Positions 1 to 9,315 of a stretch of 39,057 bases of DNA are shown piece after piece. Source of the DNA: Planctomycetota bacterium (lineage in GTDB: Bacteria > Planctomycetota > Planctomycetia > Pirellulales > Pirellulaceae); NCBI GenBank assembly GCA_026692845.1, contig JAPLNM010000146.1, positions 1 to 39,057 of the forward strand. Direction: 5' to 3'. A program made the translations under genes and the position numbers. Each line of letters opens with the position of its first letter. Within the stretch, counting starts at the first letter, position 1. Below the pieces are notes generated by a model that worked only from the letters and a program-made list of their open reading frames with translations, made no database searches and was not told where the DNA came from.

Positions 1-1
1 C

Positions 2-3000
2 CAAGTCCACCAACCGGTTGCCATGGCCTTTGACCACCGAGGACGACTCTGGATCGCCGAAGCTTACACCTACCCCAAACGCGCACCCGAAGGGCAGGGG
101 ATCGATCAGATCGTCATCCTCGAAGACACCGATCAAGACGGCGTTTTTGATTCCCGAAAACCCTTCATCGAAGGACTCAACCTCGTCAGCGGTCTGGAGG
201 TCGGATTCGGTGGCGTTTGGGTCGGGGCGGCTCCCTATCTGATGTTCATCCCCGATGCCGACGGCGATGATGTTCCCGACAGCAAACCCCAAATCCTCTT
301 GGATGGATTCGGATACCAAGACACCCACGAGACGCTCAACGCGCTGAACTGGGGACCCGATGGTTGGCTCTACGGATGCCACGGGATATTCACGCATAGC
401 AAAGTCGGCAAGCCCGGGACCCCCGATAACCAGCGAACGCCTATGAACGCGGCCGTCTGGAGGTACCATCCGACCGAGCACCAATTCGAGGTTTTTGCCT
501 GGGGGACCTCCAATCCATGGGGTGTCGATTTCAATGACTACGGCCAAGCCTTCATCACCGCCTGTGTGATCCCACACCTGTACCATGTCATCCAAGGGGC
601 ACACTATCAGCGTCAAGCCGGCGAGCATTTCAACCGCTACGTCTACTCGGACATCAAAACCATCGCCGATCACCTGCACTACGCTGGAAGTATCGGCGAC
701 CATGCTTGGTGGGGCCACGAACCTGGCATTCAAGACGACACCTCCGATGCAGGAGGAGGACACGCCCACTGCGGTGCGATGATCTACCTCGGAGACAATT
801 GGCCCGATCGGTATCGCAACCAGATTTTCTTCAACAACATCCATGGAAACCGGGTCAACATGGATCGGTTGGTTCGTGACGCAAGCGGCTACGTCGGAAA
901 ACATGGCGACGATCTACTCATGTCCAACGACCGCTGGTTCCGCGGCATCAACCTACGTACCGGACCCGATGGCTCGGCCTACCTGATCGACTGGTACGAT
1001 CGAAACGCTTGCCACCGCGTCAATCCAGAAATTTGGGACCGTACCAACGGCCGAGTCTACAATGTCGCTTACGGGATCCCTAATCGCCAGCAAGTCGACT
1101 TGTCGAAACAATCCGACACGGACCTGGCGAAACTCGCTTGGCATAAAAACGATTGGTTCGTTCGGGTCTCTCGCCGACTCCTTCAACAACGAGCCTCCAC
1201 GGGAAAAATGGATACCGCTGCTGTCGGAAACGAGATCGAAAAGCTTCTTTCAAGCGATCAGGAAACGCGCGTCCTGCGCGGAATCTGGTTGGCTCATGCG
1301 ACGGGACTCCTCGACGATGCAAAACTCCAATCCCTCCTAGACCACCCGTCCCCCTACGCGGTGGCTTGGGCGATCCAATTGCTTTGCGAGGACAAACAAG
1401 TCCCTGCAGCGGCGCTTGCGCGGTTTGCCGAACTCGCTGCGAACAAACAAACCGATGCGATCGTTCGACTCTATCTCGCGTCGGCCATCAACCGACTCAA
1501 ACTCGAAGACCGCTGGGGAATTGCCCAAGGGTTGGTAGGTAACCAAGCAGACGCCACGGACAAAAACATTCCGTTGGTCGCTTGGTACGGAATCGAACCG
1601 CTGGTCGCTCAGAACCCAAAACGAGCCCTGGAATTGGCCAGCAACAGCAAGATCGACCTGATCCATCAGTACATCGTCCGAAGGGCTGCGTCGGACCCCC
1701 AGGGACTCGAAGCACTCGTTGCCGAATTGGTTGGCTGGCCGGAAAAACAGCAAGCCGAAACCCTCGAGCAAATCCTTCAATCGATGGAAGGACGCGTCAA
1801 TGTCCCCCAACCCATCAACTGGAAAGAAGCCTACGAACAACTTGCCAAAGCCGACTCGCTGGAGATCCAGGAACTTGCACTCCGCGCTGCGGTCGCTTTC
1901 GGCGACCAACGGGCCTTTCCTCAACTGCGTCAACGCCTCGTCGATCAATCCCGACCTCTGGAACAACGCAAGCAAGCGCTCGATATCCTCGTTCGAGGTC
2001 GCGACAAAGAACTCGCCCCGAGCCTCTATGCGGTCTTAGACACCGAGGCACTTCAGTCCCCGGCCATTCGAGCCCTCTCGGCGGTCGCGGATGCGAACAC
2101 TCCCGATAAGCTGCTCGGACTTTATCCTCAATTGAACAAAACCGCTCGTGAAGATGCAATCGCCACACTCGTGTCGAGAGCCCCATTCGCCGAAAAACTC
2201 CTCAACGCCGTCGAAACAGGAAAAATCGCAAGATCCGATATCCACGCTTTCCATGTCCGTCAAATCGTCAGCCTCAACGACAAGCCCTTGGTCGATCGAA
2301 TCAACCAGTCGTGGGGCAAAGTCGGGACCTCCTCCGAAGAGCAAAAACAAGCCATCGAAAAATACAAATCGCAACTCCCCAAAAACGTACTTGCCAAAGC
2401 CGATCTGAGCCAAGGCCGCTTGCTCTTTAACAAGCACTGCATGGCCTGCCATCAACTCTTCGGCGAGGGCCAAAAGGTCGGTCCTGATCTGACCGGCTCG
2501 AACCGAGCAGACCTGAACTACATTCTCGAAAACCTCGTTGCCCCCAATGCGGTCGTCGGCAAAGACTACCAAATGACCCTCCTGCAACTCAACGATGCAC
2601 GGGTCCTCTCAGGATTGATCACCAAAGAGACCGATAGCGCCGTGACGCTCAAAACCATCAATGATCTGGTCGTTGTCCCCAAAGACGAAATCGATCAGCG
2701 AAAACTCTCGGAACTCTCGCTCATGCCCAACGGCCTACTCGAGCAAATGCAGCCCGAGGAAATCCGTGACATCATCGGGTACCTGGCCAGCCCAGCCCAA
2801 GTCCCCTTGCGTGGACCCCGACCAGAGTTTGACCCCAAAGGAAACGTGCCCGGGGCCATCGAAGCCGAAGCGATGAAGGTTCTTCAGAAGACGCGGGGAA
2901 ACATCCAAGGCCAAGACATGCGGGCTTTCCCGAACGATCGTTGGAGTTCCAACAACCAAATCTGGTGGAGCGGGGCACAGCCCAACGACACGTTGAGCCT

Positions 3001-3289
3001 GGAATTCGAAATCGCCAAAGCAGGTAAGTTCGAACCTCAAATCGTTCTGACCAAAGCGCGAGACTATGCCATCATCCAACTGCTGATCGATGAAATCCCC
3101 ATAGGAGAACCCGTCGACGGATTCAACGCAACGGATGTTATCACAACCGGAATCATCAAACTGCCAGCCAGAGAATGGACCCAGGGCAAGCACACCCTCA
3201 AGGTCCAGATCCTCGGTAAGCATGCCGATGCCGCACCCGGTTACATGGTCGGCATCGACTTTCTAAGATGTTTGCCTATCGCAGACTGA
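2..3289 (+). CDS. PVC-type heme-binding membrane-bound dehydrogenase, 5' partial
   Basis: The frame is open to the left edge and residues before the first in-window Met (base 23) continue the conserved N-terminal block (QVHQPVAMAFDHRGRLWIAE), so the true start lies upstream. Counting from that Met, residues 1 to about 370 resemble the Pirellula/Verrucomicrobium dehydrogenase N-terminal beta-propeller (Asp-rich DxDxDG loops, GPDGWLYG, GPDGSAYLIDWYDR). Residues about 380-790 are helical and HEAT-like. Residues about 795-935 are the matching C-terminal heme domain, with CMACH at 806-810 and VGPDLTG after it. About 150 more residues form a beta-rich, possibly ligand-binding tail. The family is thought to be exported and to oxidise carbohydrates, but the substrate is unknown. 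The gene converges on the DinB-like gene 21 bp away. Family assignment is firm; function is inference. Confidence 0.92.
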   Translation, partial: QVHQPVAMAFDHRGRLWIAEAYTYPKRAPEGQGIDQIVILEDTDQDGVFDSRKPFIEGLNLVSGLEVGFGGVWVGAAPYLMFIPDADGDDVPDSKPQILLDGFGYQDTHETLNALNWGPDGWLYGCHGIFTHSKVGKPGTPDNQRTPMNAAVWRYHPTEHQFEVFAWGTSNPWGVDFNDYGQAFITACVIPHLYHVIQGAHYQRQAGEHFNRYVYSDIKTIADHLHYAGSIGDHAWWGHEPGIQDDTSDAGGGHAHCGAMIYLGDNWPDRYRNQIFFNNIHGNRVNMDRLVRDASGYVGKHGDDLLMSNDRWFRGINLRTGPDGSAYLIDWYDRNACHRVNPEIWDRTNGRVYNVAYGIPNRQQVDLSKQSDTDLAKLAWHKNDWFVRVSRRLLQQRASTGKMDTAAVGNEIEKLLSSDQETRVLRGIWLAHATGLLDDAKLQSLLDHPSPYAVAWAIQLLCEDKQVPAAALARFAELAANKQTDAIVRLYLASAINRLKLEDRWGIAQGLVGNQADATDKNIPLVAWYGIEPLVAQNPKRALELASNSKIDLIHQYIVRRAASDPQGLEALVAELVGWPEKQQAETLEQILQSMEGRVNVPQPINWKEAYEQLAKADSLEIQELALRAAVAFGDQRAFPQLRQRLVDQSRPLEQRKQALDILVRGRDKELAPSLYAVLDTEALQSPAIRALSAVADANTPDKLLGLYPQLNKTAREDAIATLVSRAPFAEKLLNAVETGKIARSDIHAFHVRQIVSLNDKPLVDRINQSWGKVGTSSEEQKQAIEKYKSQLPKNVLAKADLSQGRLLFNKHCMACHQLFGEGQKVGPDLTGSNRADLNYILENLVAPNAVVGKDYQMTLLQLNDARVLSGLITKETDSAVTLKTINDLVVVPKDEIDQRKLSELSLMPNGLLEQMQPEEIRDIIGYLASPAQVPLRGPRPEFDPKGNVPGAIEAEAMKVLQKTRGNIQGQDMRAFPNDRWSSNNQIWWSGAQPNDTLSLEFEIAKAGKFEPQIVLTKARDYAIIQLLIDEIPIGEPVDGFNATDVITTGIIKLPAREWTQGKHTLKVQILGKHADAAPGYMVGIDFLRCLPIAD

Positions 3290-3310
3290 GCAGACTGAGC
3301 AAACTGAGGC

Positions 3311-3787
3311 CTAAATCAAAACCGGTTTTTGAAGTTTCCGACGAATCGGCACCCATTGGCCCACATGCATCATCGTGTGGGCGACTAGGACGACCGCCAA
3401 ACTACCGATCGTCGGGAACTTGCCACTCCAAGCTTCCGGACTCGGTTGGTCAAGGTCCGCTTCGCTCAAACGATCGATCGCAGCCAAGATCGCATTGTCG
3501 AGTTTACTGAATAGCTCCACGTACTGATCCTTGGTCAAAAAATCCTTAGGATCGTCGCTGGCACTGTTCGACTTGCCATGCTTTTGATCGAAGCCCTCGG
3601 GCAAGCCCGGAGCCGCATCGGGCAAGACCGCATTGAGGATACTGGTATTCGAACTGATCAAGTGCCCGAGTTGCCAAGCGATGTGGTTGCAACCTGGACC
3701 GGGACGAAGCATCAACTCCTCGTCGGTCAAATCGCTGACATAGCTCGAATAGACCCTCTGCGTCATCTTCAACGATGCCTTCTTCAT
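3311..3787 (-). CDS. DinB-like (DUF664-type) four-helix protein
   Basis: A 158-residue protein with the DinB/YfiT layout: an N-terminal helix, a central His in HIAWQLGHL (about residues 35-43) and a C-terminal pair of His in HTMMHVGQW (about 136-144). Together these could form the three-His metal site of the superfamily. Members include thiol-dependent S-transferases and many proteins of unknown role; which applies here cannot be read from the sequence. A purine-rich AGAGGGAAG stretch lies just before the ATG and supports the start. The gene is monocistronic, convergent with the dehydrogenase on its left and divergent from the secreted protein on its right. Confidence 0.85.
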   Translation of the reverse strand: MKKASLKMTQRVYSSYVSDLTDEELMLRPGPGCNHIAWQLGHLISSNTSILNAVLPDAAPGLPEGFDQKHGKSNSASDDPKDFLTKDQYVELFSKLDNAILAAIDRLSEADLDQPSPEAWSGKFPTIGSLAVVLVAHTMMHVGQWVPIRRKLQKPVLI

Positions 3788-4132
3788 TTCTTCCCTCTTC
3801 TGAATATCTCTTTGTGAGACTGGTCAAAATACACAAGATACAACGTTGGGGATTCTAACCGCTTGCCTTGCCTTTGGAAAACGGCTCCCTAGGATTACAA
3901 AACACGCGGCAAGTTTTTGAAAAAACTGACAAAGCAATCTCAGTGTTGCTAGCAATCAACCCGAACGTTGAGGGCCCTTTTGTCAGTGCTTTTGAGAAAA
4001 ACCGTGTCTTTAGGAGTCTTATGTCCAGGATGGAACGTCAGTTGCTACTCCCTTTGGCTAGTCCCACTTTCTAGCTGTTCTCAGGCACCCAATGGTCGCT
4101 TGAAGTGACAGAATTCCACGGAGGTAAGAATA
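3788..4132. other. Divergent intergenic region with an inverted repeat
   Basis: These 345 bases separate two divergently transcribed genes and carry no convincing coding frame. Visible structure: inverted arms CTGACAAA (3926-3933) and TTTGTCAG (3979-3986), a 10-bp palindrome TTGCTAGCAA between them, and a good Shine-Dalgarno site at the right end. The region probably holds two promoters, but I could not pick reliable -35/-10 pairs. Confidence 0.4.
4120..4124 (+). promoter_or_regulatory. Ribosome binding site (GGAGG)
   Basis: GGAGG lies 8 bases before the ATG at 4133. Such strong sites are uncommon in this window, and this one decides the start of the secreted protein that follows. Confidence 0.75.
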
Positions 4133-5287
4133 ATGCTGGTTCTTTTCACATGCTACATGGTGATCCATGCGATCCGAGGACGATCGCAGTTGCTGGCTAT
4201 CCTTCTGGGAATGATTCTCGGAACGCATGCGGCAGGCCAAGTCACCTTTGACGTCAATGCGTCGGCCGCAGTGCGCCCCCTTTGCGCTCACACGGCATTC
4301 TCGCGTGCACCCAACTCCAGGCTCGTGGCCGTCGAACTTGATGTCTCAACATTCTTCCAGCCAGGCACAGAACAGACGATCAAAGAGGTCATGGTCCAAG
4401 CCGTCTGTCGCAGGGAAGAAGTCGTCGTCGTCGACTATTCTCCTCGTACCGAACTGCATTCAGACATCGATGGTCGGCTCCAAGTAGTGCAAGAAAAAGA
4501 CCAGTCGCGCGACGCGAACCTCCAAGGCTTCGGCGCCTACCCGGCCATCGGTGGACTTTCGGGAGCTTGGAACCAATCCGACTACCAAACCCAAAGCGTC
4601 CAATTCCTCCAAAGGCCAGCGATGGAACTGACCGTAGCTTCCGGGACGATCCAACGCCAGCGTGGTGTTTACTTCAAATGGCGGCCCAACAGCCAGACGA
4701 CCCTCGAAGGCTCTCGGACATTGGGGATCCTTTTGAGCGTTCCTGAAAATTGGCGTGCGGACTTGATGGATGTGACGCTCCAAGCCGTCGGGATGGAACC
4801 TCCTCATTTCCGTCGCGAATCGGTCATCGCTCGGCAATCGCTAGTCGTGGCCCTGTATCAAGAAAACGACACGGTCGCCTCGCAAGCCGCCGCCGAATAC
4901 GTGCGGCAACAAGCGAACCTTATCCGCTCGGTCAAACTCTACTCCAAAACGATCCAACAAAGGAACTTTCCCACACCGTTCCATAAGCTAGGAGCCAAAC
5001 TCGAATTGTACGAACCAGATGTCCCCGACGATTGGCTCGAGTCGATCGTCTATAAACCAGGCGCGTTCCATCACTCCCGACTCTCGGCATTACCGGTCGA
5101 TGTTCGCGTGGCGATCATGAATTTCCAAGACCAGAAAGTTCGCATGGAAACGCTCTCGGGTGCTCAGGTACGAATCGGCTCAGGATTGCACCCTAGTAGA
5201 CCAGCCAATCCTGCGAATCCATCGAACCCTTCACAGTCCTATACGCTCGGTTATCGACCCGGGGTCCAGAGACCGAGCAACCGCTAA
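4133..5287 (+). CDS. Secreted protein of unknown function
   Basis: I do not recognise a family. The 384-residue product starts with a long n-region and a hydrophobic stretch (LLAILLGMILGTHAAGQ, ending near residue 36) that looks like a signal peptide. The body is mixed alpha/beta without heme, Walker or metal motifs; two Cys occur early (in RPLCAHT and QAVCRREE). The C-terminus is low complexity, rich in Pro, Asn and Ser. A strong GGAGG fixes the start. The stop codon overlaps the stop codon of the convergent epmB gene (bases 5284-5287). It is probably a periplasmic or surface planctomycete protein; nothing further can be said. Confidence 0.75.
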   Translation: MLVLFTCYMVIHAIRGRSQLLAILLGMILGTHAAGQVTFDVNASAAVRPLCAHTAFSRAPNSRLVAVELDVSTFFQPGTEQTIKEVMVQAVCRREEVVVVDYSPRTELHSDIDGRLQVVQEKDQSRDANLQGFGAYPAIGGLSGAWNQSDYQTQSVQFLQRPAMELTVASGTIQRQRGVYFKWRPNSQTTLEGSRTLGILLSVPENWRADLMDVTLQAVGMEPPHFRRESVIARQSLVVALYQENDTVASQAAAEYVRQQANLIRSVKLYSKTIQQRNFPTPFHKLGAKLELYEPDVPDDWLESIVYKPGAFHHSRLSALPVDVRVAIMNFQDQKVRMETLSGAQVRIGSGLHPSRPANPANPSNPSQSYTLGYRPGVQRPSNR

Positions 5288-6327
5288 AGAATCAACGTCT
5301 TGCTGGGCTCTCCGGCGATCTCCCTGACAAACCTCGGGGTCGCATAGCCAGACAACTCCGCACGCAATCGAGCAACAATCGATTCACCGAGTTGCTCGTC
5401 GCACTCAAAGTGGGCAGTACCGGCCACACGGTCTAGTTGATGCAAGTAATAAGGCACGACACCTGCATCGGCCAAGCCTTTGCAAAGATCGCGTTGAGAC
5501 TCAAACGTAGCATTGACACCTCGAAGCAAGACCGCTTGATTGAGCAAAATCGCACCCGAGCGGCGAAGACGCTGACAAACCTCGACCAACGGACCGTCGA
5601 TCTCACGCGCATGGTTCACATGCAAAACGATCCACACCGGTTTGCCCTCAGGACCGAACGCAATCGCCTCGAGGCGTTCAAGAAAATCCGAATCGATCCG
5701 GCTTGGAATCATCACCGGAAATCGGGTGTGGATCCTGACTCGCGAAACATGCGGTAGGCTCGCAACGCGCGCTAGCAACCCAAAAAGCTTGGCATTCCCA
5801 AGCGACAGCGGATCTCCACCCGACAAGATCACTTCATCGATCTGAGGGTGCTCTTGAAGGTACCTTAGGGACTCGTCCCATTGAGCCAGACTCGCCGGGG
5901 ATTCCTCGTAAGGATAGTGGCGGCGAAAGCAGTACCTGCAATGCACCGCACACAAGCCCGTTGCGATCAGCAGTGCTCTGGATTGATACTTGTGGAGAAT
6001 CCCCGGCAGACGCGCCGAGGGTCCGTCTCCGACAGCATCCATACCGAACCCATCGACTTGCAAGTTCTCCTCTGCGCGGGGTAAGACCTGCGCGAGCAAT
6101 GGATCCCTGGGATTTCCAACTTCCATCCGCTGGACGTACTCCCTAGGTACCAAAAGTGGAAAACTAGATGTCGCATCAAGACCCGGCAATTCCTCTTTGG
6201 TCAAACGCAACAGACCGAGCAGTTCATCCAAGGAGCGAACCGCTTGCCGAAGCGACGTTTGCCAAGTCGCTACGGAAGGTGCTCCAATCGGTGCTTGAGC
6301 CGAAGCGATCGATGGATCAGATTCCAT
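5284..6327 (-). CDS. epmB: EF-P beta-lysylation protein EpmB (lysine 2,3-aminomutase family)
   Basis: A radical-SAM/PLP enzyme of the KamA family. In the EpmB branch it converts lysine to (R)-beta-lysine, which EpmA attaches to elongation factor P. The radical-SAM cluster motif CxxxCxxC is C126-AVH-C130-RY-C133 followed by FRRHYPY. VILSGGDPL follows, then the family's IHTRFPVMIP and the C-terminal YYLHQLDRV. The N-terminus (GNPRDPLLAQVLP) and the ending (REIAGEPSKT) match E. coli EpmB closely as I remember it, and 347 residues fits its length of about 340. The start overlaps the end of the upstream flippase-like gene by 11 bp, so the two are probably co-transcribed. No efp or epmA gene lies in the window. 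EpmB versus classical lysine 2,3-aminomutase is decided by length and tail. Confidence 0.9.
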   Translation of the reverse strand: MESDPSIASAQAPIGAPSVATWQTSLRQAVRSLDELLGLLRLTKEELPGLDATSSFPLLVPREYVQRMEVGNPRDPLLAQVLPRAEENLQVDGFGMDAVGDGPSARLPGILHKYQSRALLIATGLCAVHCRYCFRRHYPYEESPASLAQWDESLRYLQEHPQIDEVILSGGDPLSLGNAKLFGLLARVASLPHVSRVRIHTRFPVMIPSRIDSDFLERLEAIAFGPEGKPVWIVLHVNHAREIDGPLVEVCQRLRRSGAILLNQAVLLRGVNATFESQRDLCKGLADAGVVPYYLHQLDRVAGTAHFECDEQLGESIVARLRAELSGYATPRFVREIAGEPSKTLIL

Positions 6328-7411
6328 CGGAGATATCCGCTTGCTTGAGACTCGGAGAGTACTCGTTGATCACATAGAGCAATCCCGCAACGCAAAACGG
6401 GATCAGGTAGTAGATGATCCGGAACATGATCACAGCGCAAAGAATCGAACCCTTGCGATCGTCGGTCGGCCCCTCCAAAAAGGCGATCAAAATCCCTTCG
6501 AGCAACCCATACCCACCAGGCACGTGTGTCACGACGGCCGCGATTTGTGCCGTCAAATAAGCGATCAAAACGGTCGAGAAATTGATCTTGTCCGGGCCTA
6601 CGATGTCCGGTGGAAGCAGCACGTACAAAGTCATTGTAGCGAGCAAGAAATCCAATGCCGAGACGACCAACTGCATGGCAGATAATCGAAAGGGAGGCAA
6701 GGCGATCGAAAGCCCCTTGAATCGAATCGGTTTCCTGATGAACAAGCTAGCACCCAAATACGCAGCTACGCAACTCAAAAAGATCGCTCCGAACATGTGC
6801 TGACTCAGCTCGATATCACCGAAAAGCTTCGACTCGATCTTGAAAAAATCTTGCACCGACGGCGGCAAGTGGATCGGCAATGCCACGAAGGCCACACCGG
6901 CGAGCAAAAACAAACCCAACCAAAACGTCACCGATAGAATCGATACCAGACCGATGATTTCCATGGTGCTAAAGCCCCATTTCGAATACATCCGGTACCT
7001 TGCCAAATTCCCACCGAATAGCCATCCGAGCACATTTCCAGATGCGTAACCGACGATCGCGCCGGCCATCATTCTCGGAAACGATAGATGTTTCTTCATG
7101 AAACGGATCGCAATCCAGTCGTAACCGGTCAAAATCAAATAGTTGATCGCCGTGAGCAACAAAGCACCGACGATGTGAGACATCGGTAAATTGTCAAAGC
7201 CCTTTTGGACGTCATCCCAAGTCACCCCCTTGAGCTTCTTGGATACAAACCAGATCGCAAAGACCATCACCGCAATGACCGCAGTGAACTTGAACCCATC
7301 GCCAAAGCGACCGAGGATCGGACCTGCCCCATTTCCGTCCCCAGGCACCATGGTCGGCGCATAAGGGGATTGGGATTCTGGTGCTTGGTCGGGTTGATCA
7401 GGAACGGCCAT
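6317..7411 (-). CDS. Lysylphosphatidylglycerol synthase TM region / UPF0104-like membrane protein
   Basis: A 364-residue polytopic membrane protein with about eight hydrophobic helices. It resembles the flippase-like half of MprF (YbhN/AglD/UPF0104): TGYDWIAIRFMKKHLSF, GYASGNVLGWLFGGNLARYRMY and THVPGGYGLLEG are typical. The catalytic aminoacyl-transfer domain of MprF is absent, so lipid flipping or transport of an unknown lipid is more likely than synthesis. The first 40 residues are Pro/Gly-rich and cytosolic. It is the first gene of a pair with epmB. A lysine-related theme (lysyl lipid and beta-lysine) is tempting, but the sequence does not show it. Confidence 0.85.
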   Translation of the reverse strand: MAVPDQPDQAPESQSPYAPTMVPGDGNGAGPILGRFGDGFKFTAVIAVMVFAIWFVSKKLKGVTWDDVQKGFDNLPMSHIVGALLLTAINYLILTGYDWIAIRFMKKHLSFPRMMAGAIVGYASGNVLGWLFGGNLARYRMYSKWGFSTMEIIGLVSILSVTFWLGLFLLAGVAFVALPIHLPPSVQDFFKIESKLFGDIELSQHMFGAIFLSCVAAYLGASLFIRKPIRFKGLSIALPPFRLSAMQLVVSALDFLLATMTLYVLLPPDIVGPDKINFSTVLIAYLTAQIAAVVTHVPGGYGLLEGILIAFLEGPTDDRKGSILCAVIMFRIIYYLIPFCVAGLLYVINEYSPSLKQADISDGI

Positions 7412-7722
7412 GGAAACTCATCGAAGTTAGGACATGCTCATCAAGGACCTTAGTATAGCCACCTATCCTATTTTCGCCGAGTCTTATGCCCCCTTTCCTG
7501 GATAAGCCGTCGAAGGATCGAGAACCTCCGATTTCACAGACCGGATTTCTATGCAGACCGGATTTCGGGGAATAGCTTTGGGGGAATAGAGAAAACAGGC
7601 AGCTTTTTAGCATCGAATCGAAAACTGCGGTTTTTCTCTCTCTGCGGTCCGATACCGACACTTACCAGTGGTTTTACTTTTCTTATTCTGCCCCAAAACG
7701 GGTTTTTCCCGGCGAAACTTCT
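7412..7722. other. Divergent intergenic region with a 13-bp direct repeat
   Basis: This 311-base region between divergent genes has no convincing gene. It contains the direct repeat CAGACCGGATTTC at 7537-7549 and 7554-7566, 17 bases apart, a possible double site for a regulator. A small hairpin CGGG-TTTTT-CCCG at 7699-7711 ends 11 bases before the next ATG, where it could hide the ribosome landing site. Confidence 0.4.
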
Positions 7723-8721
7723 ATGCACAGCGACCCTCGAATTGCCCGTTGCTTTGTAACCCGAGGACTTGCGCCTCTTGGATTGCTCCTGGCCCTGGCC
7801 CTACCGTGCCTTGCTCAATCCCGAGGCGATATCGTCGTGCCAGGCACGGGTGTGCAGCTCAATCAAGTCGGCGACGACTTCGAAGAGGAGTCCTGGGATT
7901 TTATCCCCAACAACCCCAAAAGCACCGAAGACATCGATGAAAACCAACGCCAACCGATGGGCAAATCGACCAATGGCCGTTGGTACGAGGGTGCCAAACG
8001 TGGACATCCTGACGTCGTCAAACGAGTCCCCACTCCGCCAGGCGGGCTTGCAGGTAGCCAAGGCTCCATGCTGATGAAGTCCCTCTACACAGGGATACCC
8101 AACCGTCCGAGCAACAAAATGCATCAAGACGACTTCATCTGCAACGTCCAATACCGCCTAGGGGGTACCTTAAAAGTCTCTCAATCTCCGAATGTCACGA
8201 CCCGTGTCTTCATCCCTCCTTTGGACGAATGGGAAAACCGCAACGGACCCCACTTTGCCTTCCGTGCAGCCGTCGAAACGACGATCATGGAAAACAAAAC
8301 GAAGTTCCTCTTTTCGAGCAAATCGCAGAAAGATGAAGTTTACTGGCCTGGTTTGTTCATCCTGCGGGGCACCAAGCAAGTCGAAGGTAAAAACGTCCCT
8401 TATGCTTATTTCCGCGTCCGTGCAGACCGCAACGGCGGCGATTTCCTGGGACCTGAGATCCCCGAGACCGGATGGTGGACCCTCGGACTGTCTTTCACTC
8501 CCGACGGTCTGGTGCATTACTTTGCCCGCCAAGGGGTCGAAGAACTCCGTCGCGAGGACTACATCGCAACCTCCATGCCTTATGGCTACAGATGCGAAGA
8601 ACTGCGGTCCTTCTTTTACAACGTGGTCAATGGCGATAACGGCCGAGATTGGACCACCGACTGGATTGTCGATGACCCAAAACTCTACATCATTCAGACA
8701 ACCAGAATGGCCAAAAAATAA
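7723..8721 (+). CDS. Secreted protein of unknown function
   Basis: I do not recognise a family. The 332-residue product has a signal peptide (hydrophobic GLLLALALPCLAQ ending near residue 32). The mature part reads like a soluble beta-rich protein with many Trp, Gly and Pro. It is acidic early (FEEESWDFIPNN) and ends with ITQ-type segments and a basic tail. No catalytic motif stands out. It is monocistronic, with a divergent promoter region on its left and a repeat-filled convergent region on its right. No Shine-Dalgarno site is visible; the start was taken because it gives a clean signal peptide. Confidence 0.7.
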   Translation: MHSDPRIARCFVTRGLAPLGLLLALALPCLAQSRGDIVVPGTGVQLNQVGDDFEEESWDFIPNNPKSTEDIDENQRQPMGKSTNGRWYEGAKRGHPDVVKRVPTPPGGLAGSQGSMLMKSLYTGIPNRPSNKMHQDDFICNVQYRLGGTLKVSQSPNVTTRVFIPPLDEWENRNGPHFAFRAAVETTIMENKTKFLFSSKSQKDEVYWPGLFILRGTKQVEGKNVPYAYFRVRADRNGGDFLGPEIPETGWWTLGLSFTPDGLVHYFARQGVEELRREDYIATSMPYGYRCEELRSFFYNVVNGDNGRDWTTDWIVDDPKLYIIQTTRMAKK

Positions 8722-8750
8722 AGCGCAACCGCAGCATTAAATCCGCTATC

Positions 8751-9253
8751 GGTGAGCCAACCAGCGCAAGCGGTTGGGCGATTTAAATCCGCCCCCTACG
8801 ACGCTGCGTTTAGACTCCAGCAGGTAAAGAATTCCGGCCGTGTAGCACCATCGATTCGGTGCGGGGCTTATGGCAATCGCCCGCGGCTTGCGCCTCGCGG
8901 CTCACGGGGTAAATCACCTGTCGGTGAGCCAACCAGCGGTGAGCCAACCAGCGCAAGCGGTTGGGCGATTTAAATCCGCCCCCTACGACGCTGCGTTTGG
9001 GCCCCAGCAGGTAAAGAATTCCGGCCGTGTAGCACCATCGATTCGGTGCGGGGCTTATGGCAATCGCCCGCGGCTGGCGCCTAGGCGGCTCACAAGGTAA
9101 ATCACACCTCGGTGAGCCAACCAGCGCAAGCGGTTGGGCGATTTAAATCCGCCCCCTACGACGCTGCGTTTAGGCTCCAGCAGGTAAAGAATTCCGGCCG
9201 TGTAGCACCATCGATTCGGTGCGGGGCTTATGGCAATCGCCCGCGGCTGGCGT
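8751..9253. repeat. Three tandem copies of a ~172-bp hairpin-rich intergenic repeat
   Basis: Copies begin with GGTGAGCCAACCAGCG at 8751, 8938 and 9111; the second is preceded by an extra 15-bp duplication of its own start (8923). Copies one and two are complete, about 172 bp; the third ends near 9253 inside CCGCGGCTGGCG. Each unit starts with GGTGAGCC and ends near GGCTCAC, which are complementary. Inside are AACC-A-GC-GCAA-GC-GGTT, a hairpin with a GNRA-type loop, the palindrome GATTTAAATC, and CCGC-GGC-TTGC-GCC-TC-GCGG (first copy). Open frames across the array are an effect of the repeat. It could be a MITE- or REP-like element or a structured RNA. Confidence 0.85.
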
Positions 9254-9315
9254 TCCTTGGAGGATCGATCGACCTTGTCGCGCCTTGAGATCGAAATGTA
9301 TCCGTACTTAATTAA

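Noticed and set aside
3282-3308. 9-bp tandem repeat (GACTGAGCA) over the stop of the dehydrogenase gene
   Set aside because: Real, but only three short units in a 21-bp convergent gap; slippage is a sufficient explanation.
3868-4074. A 68-codon open frame on the plus strand in the 3.8-4.1 kb gap
   Set aside because: No ribosome binding site or family resemblance; the region is better read as regulatory.
7398-7661. An 87-codon open frame on the minus strand in the 7.4-7.7 kb gap
   Set aside because: No start signal, no family, and it overlaps the start of the flippase-like gene; treated as non-coding.
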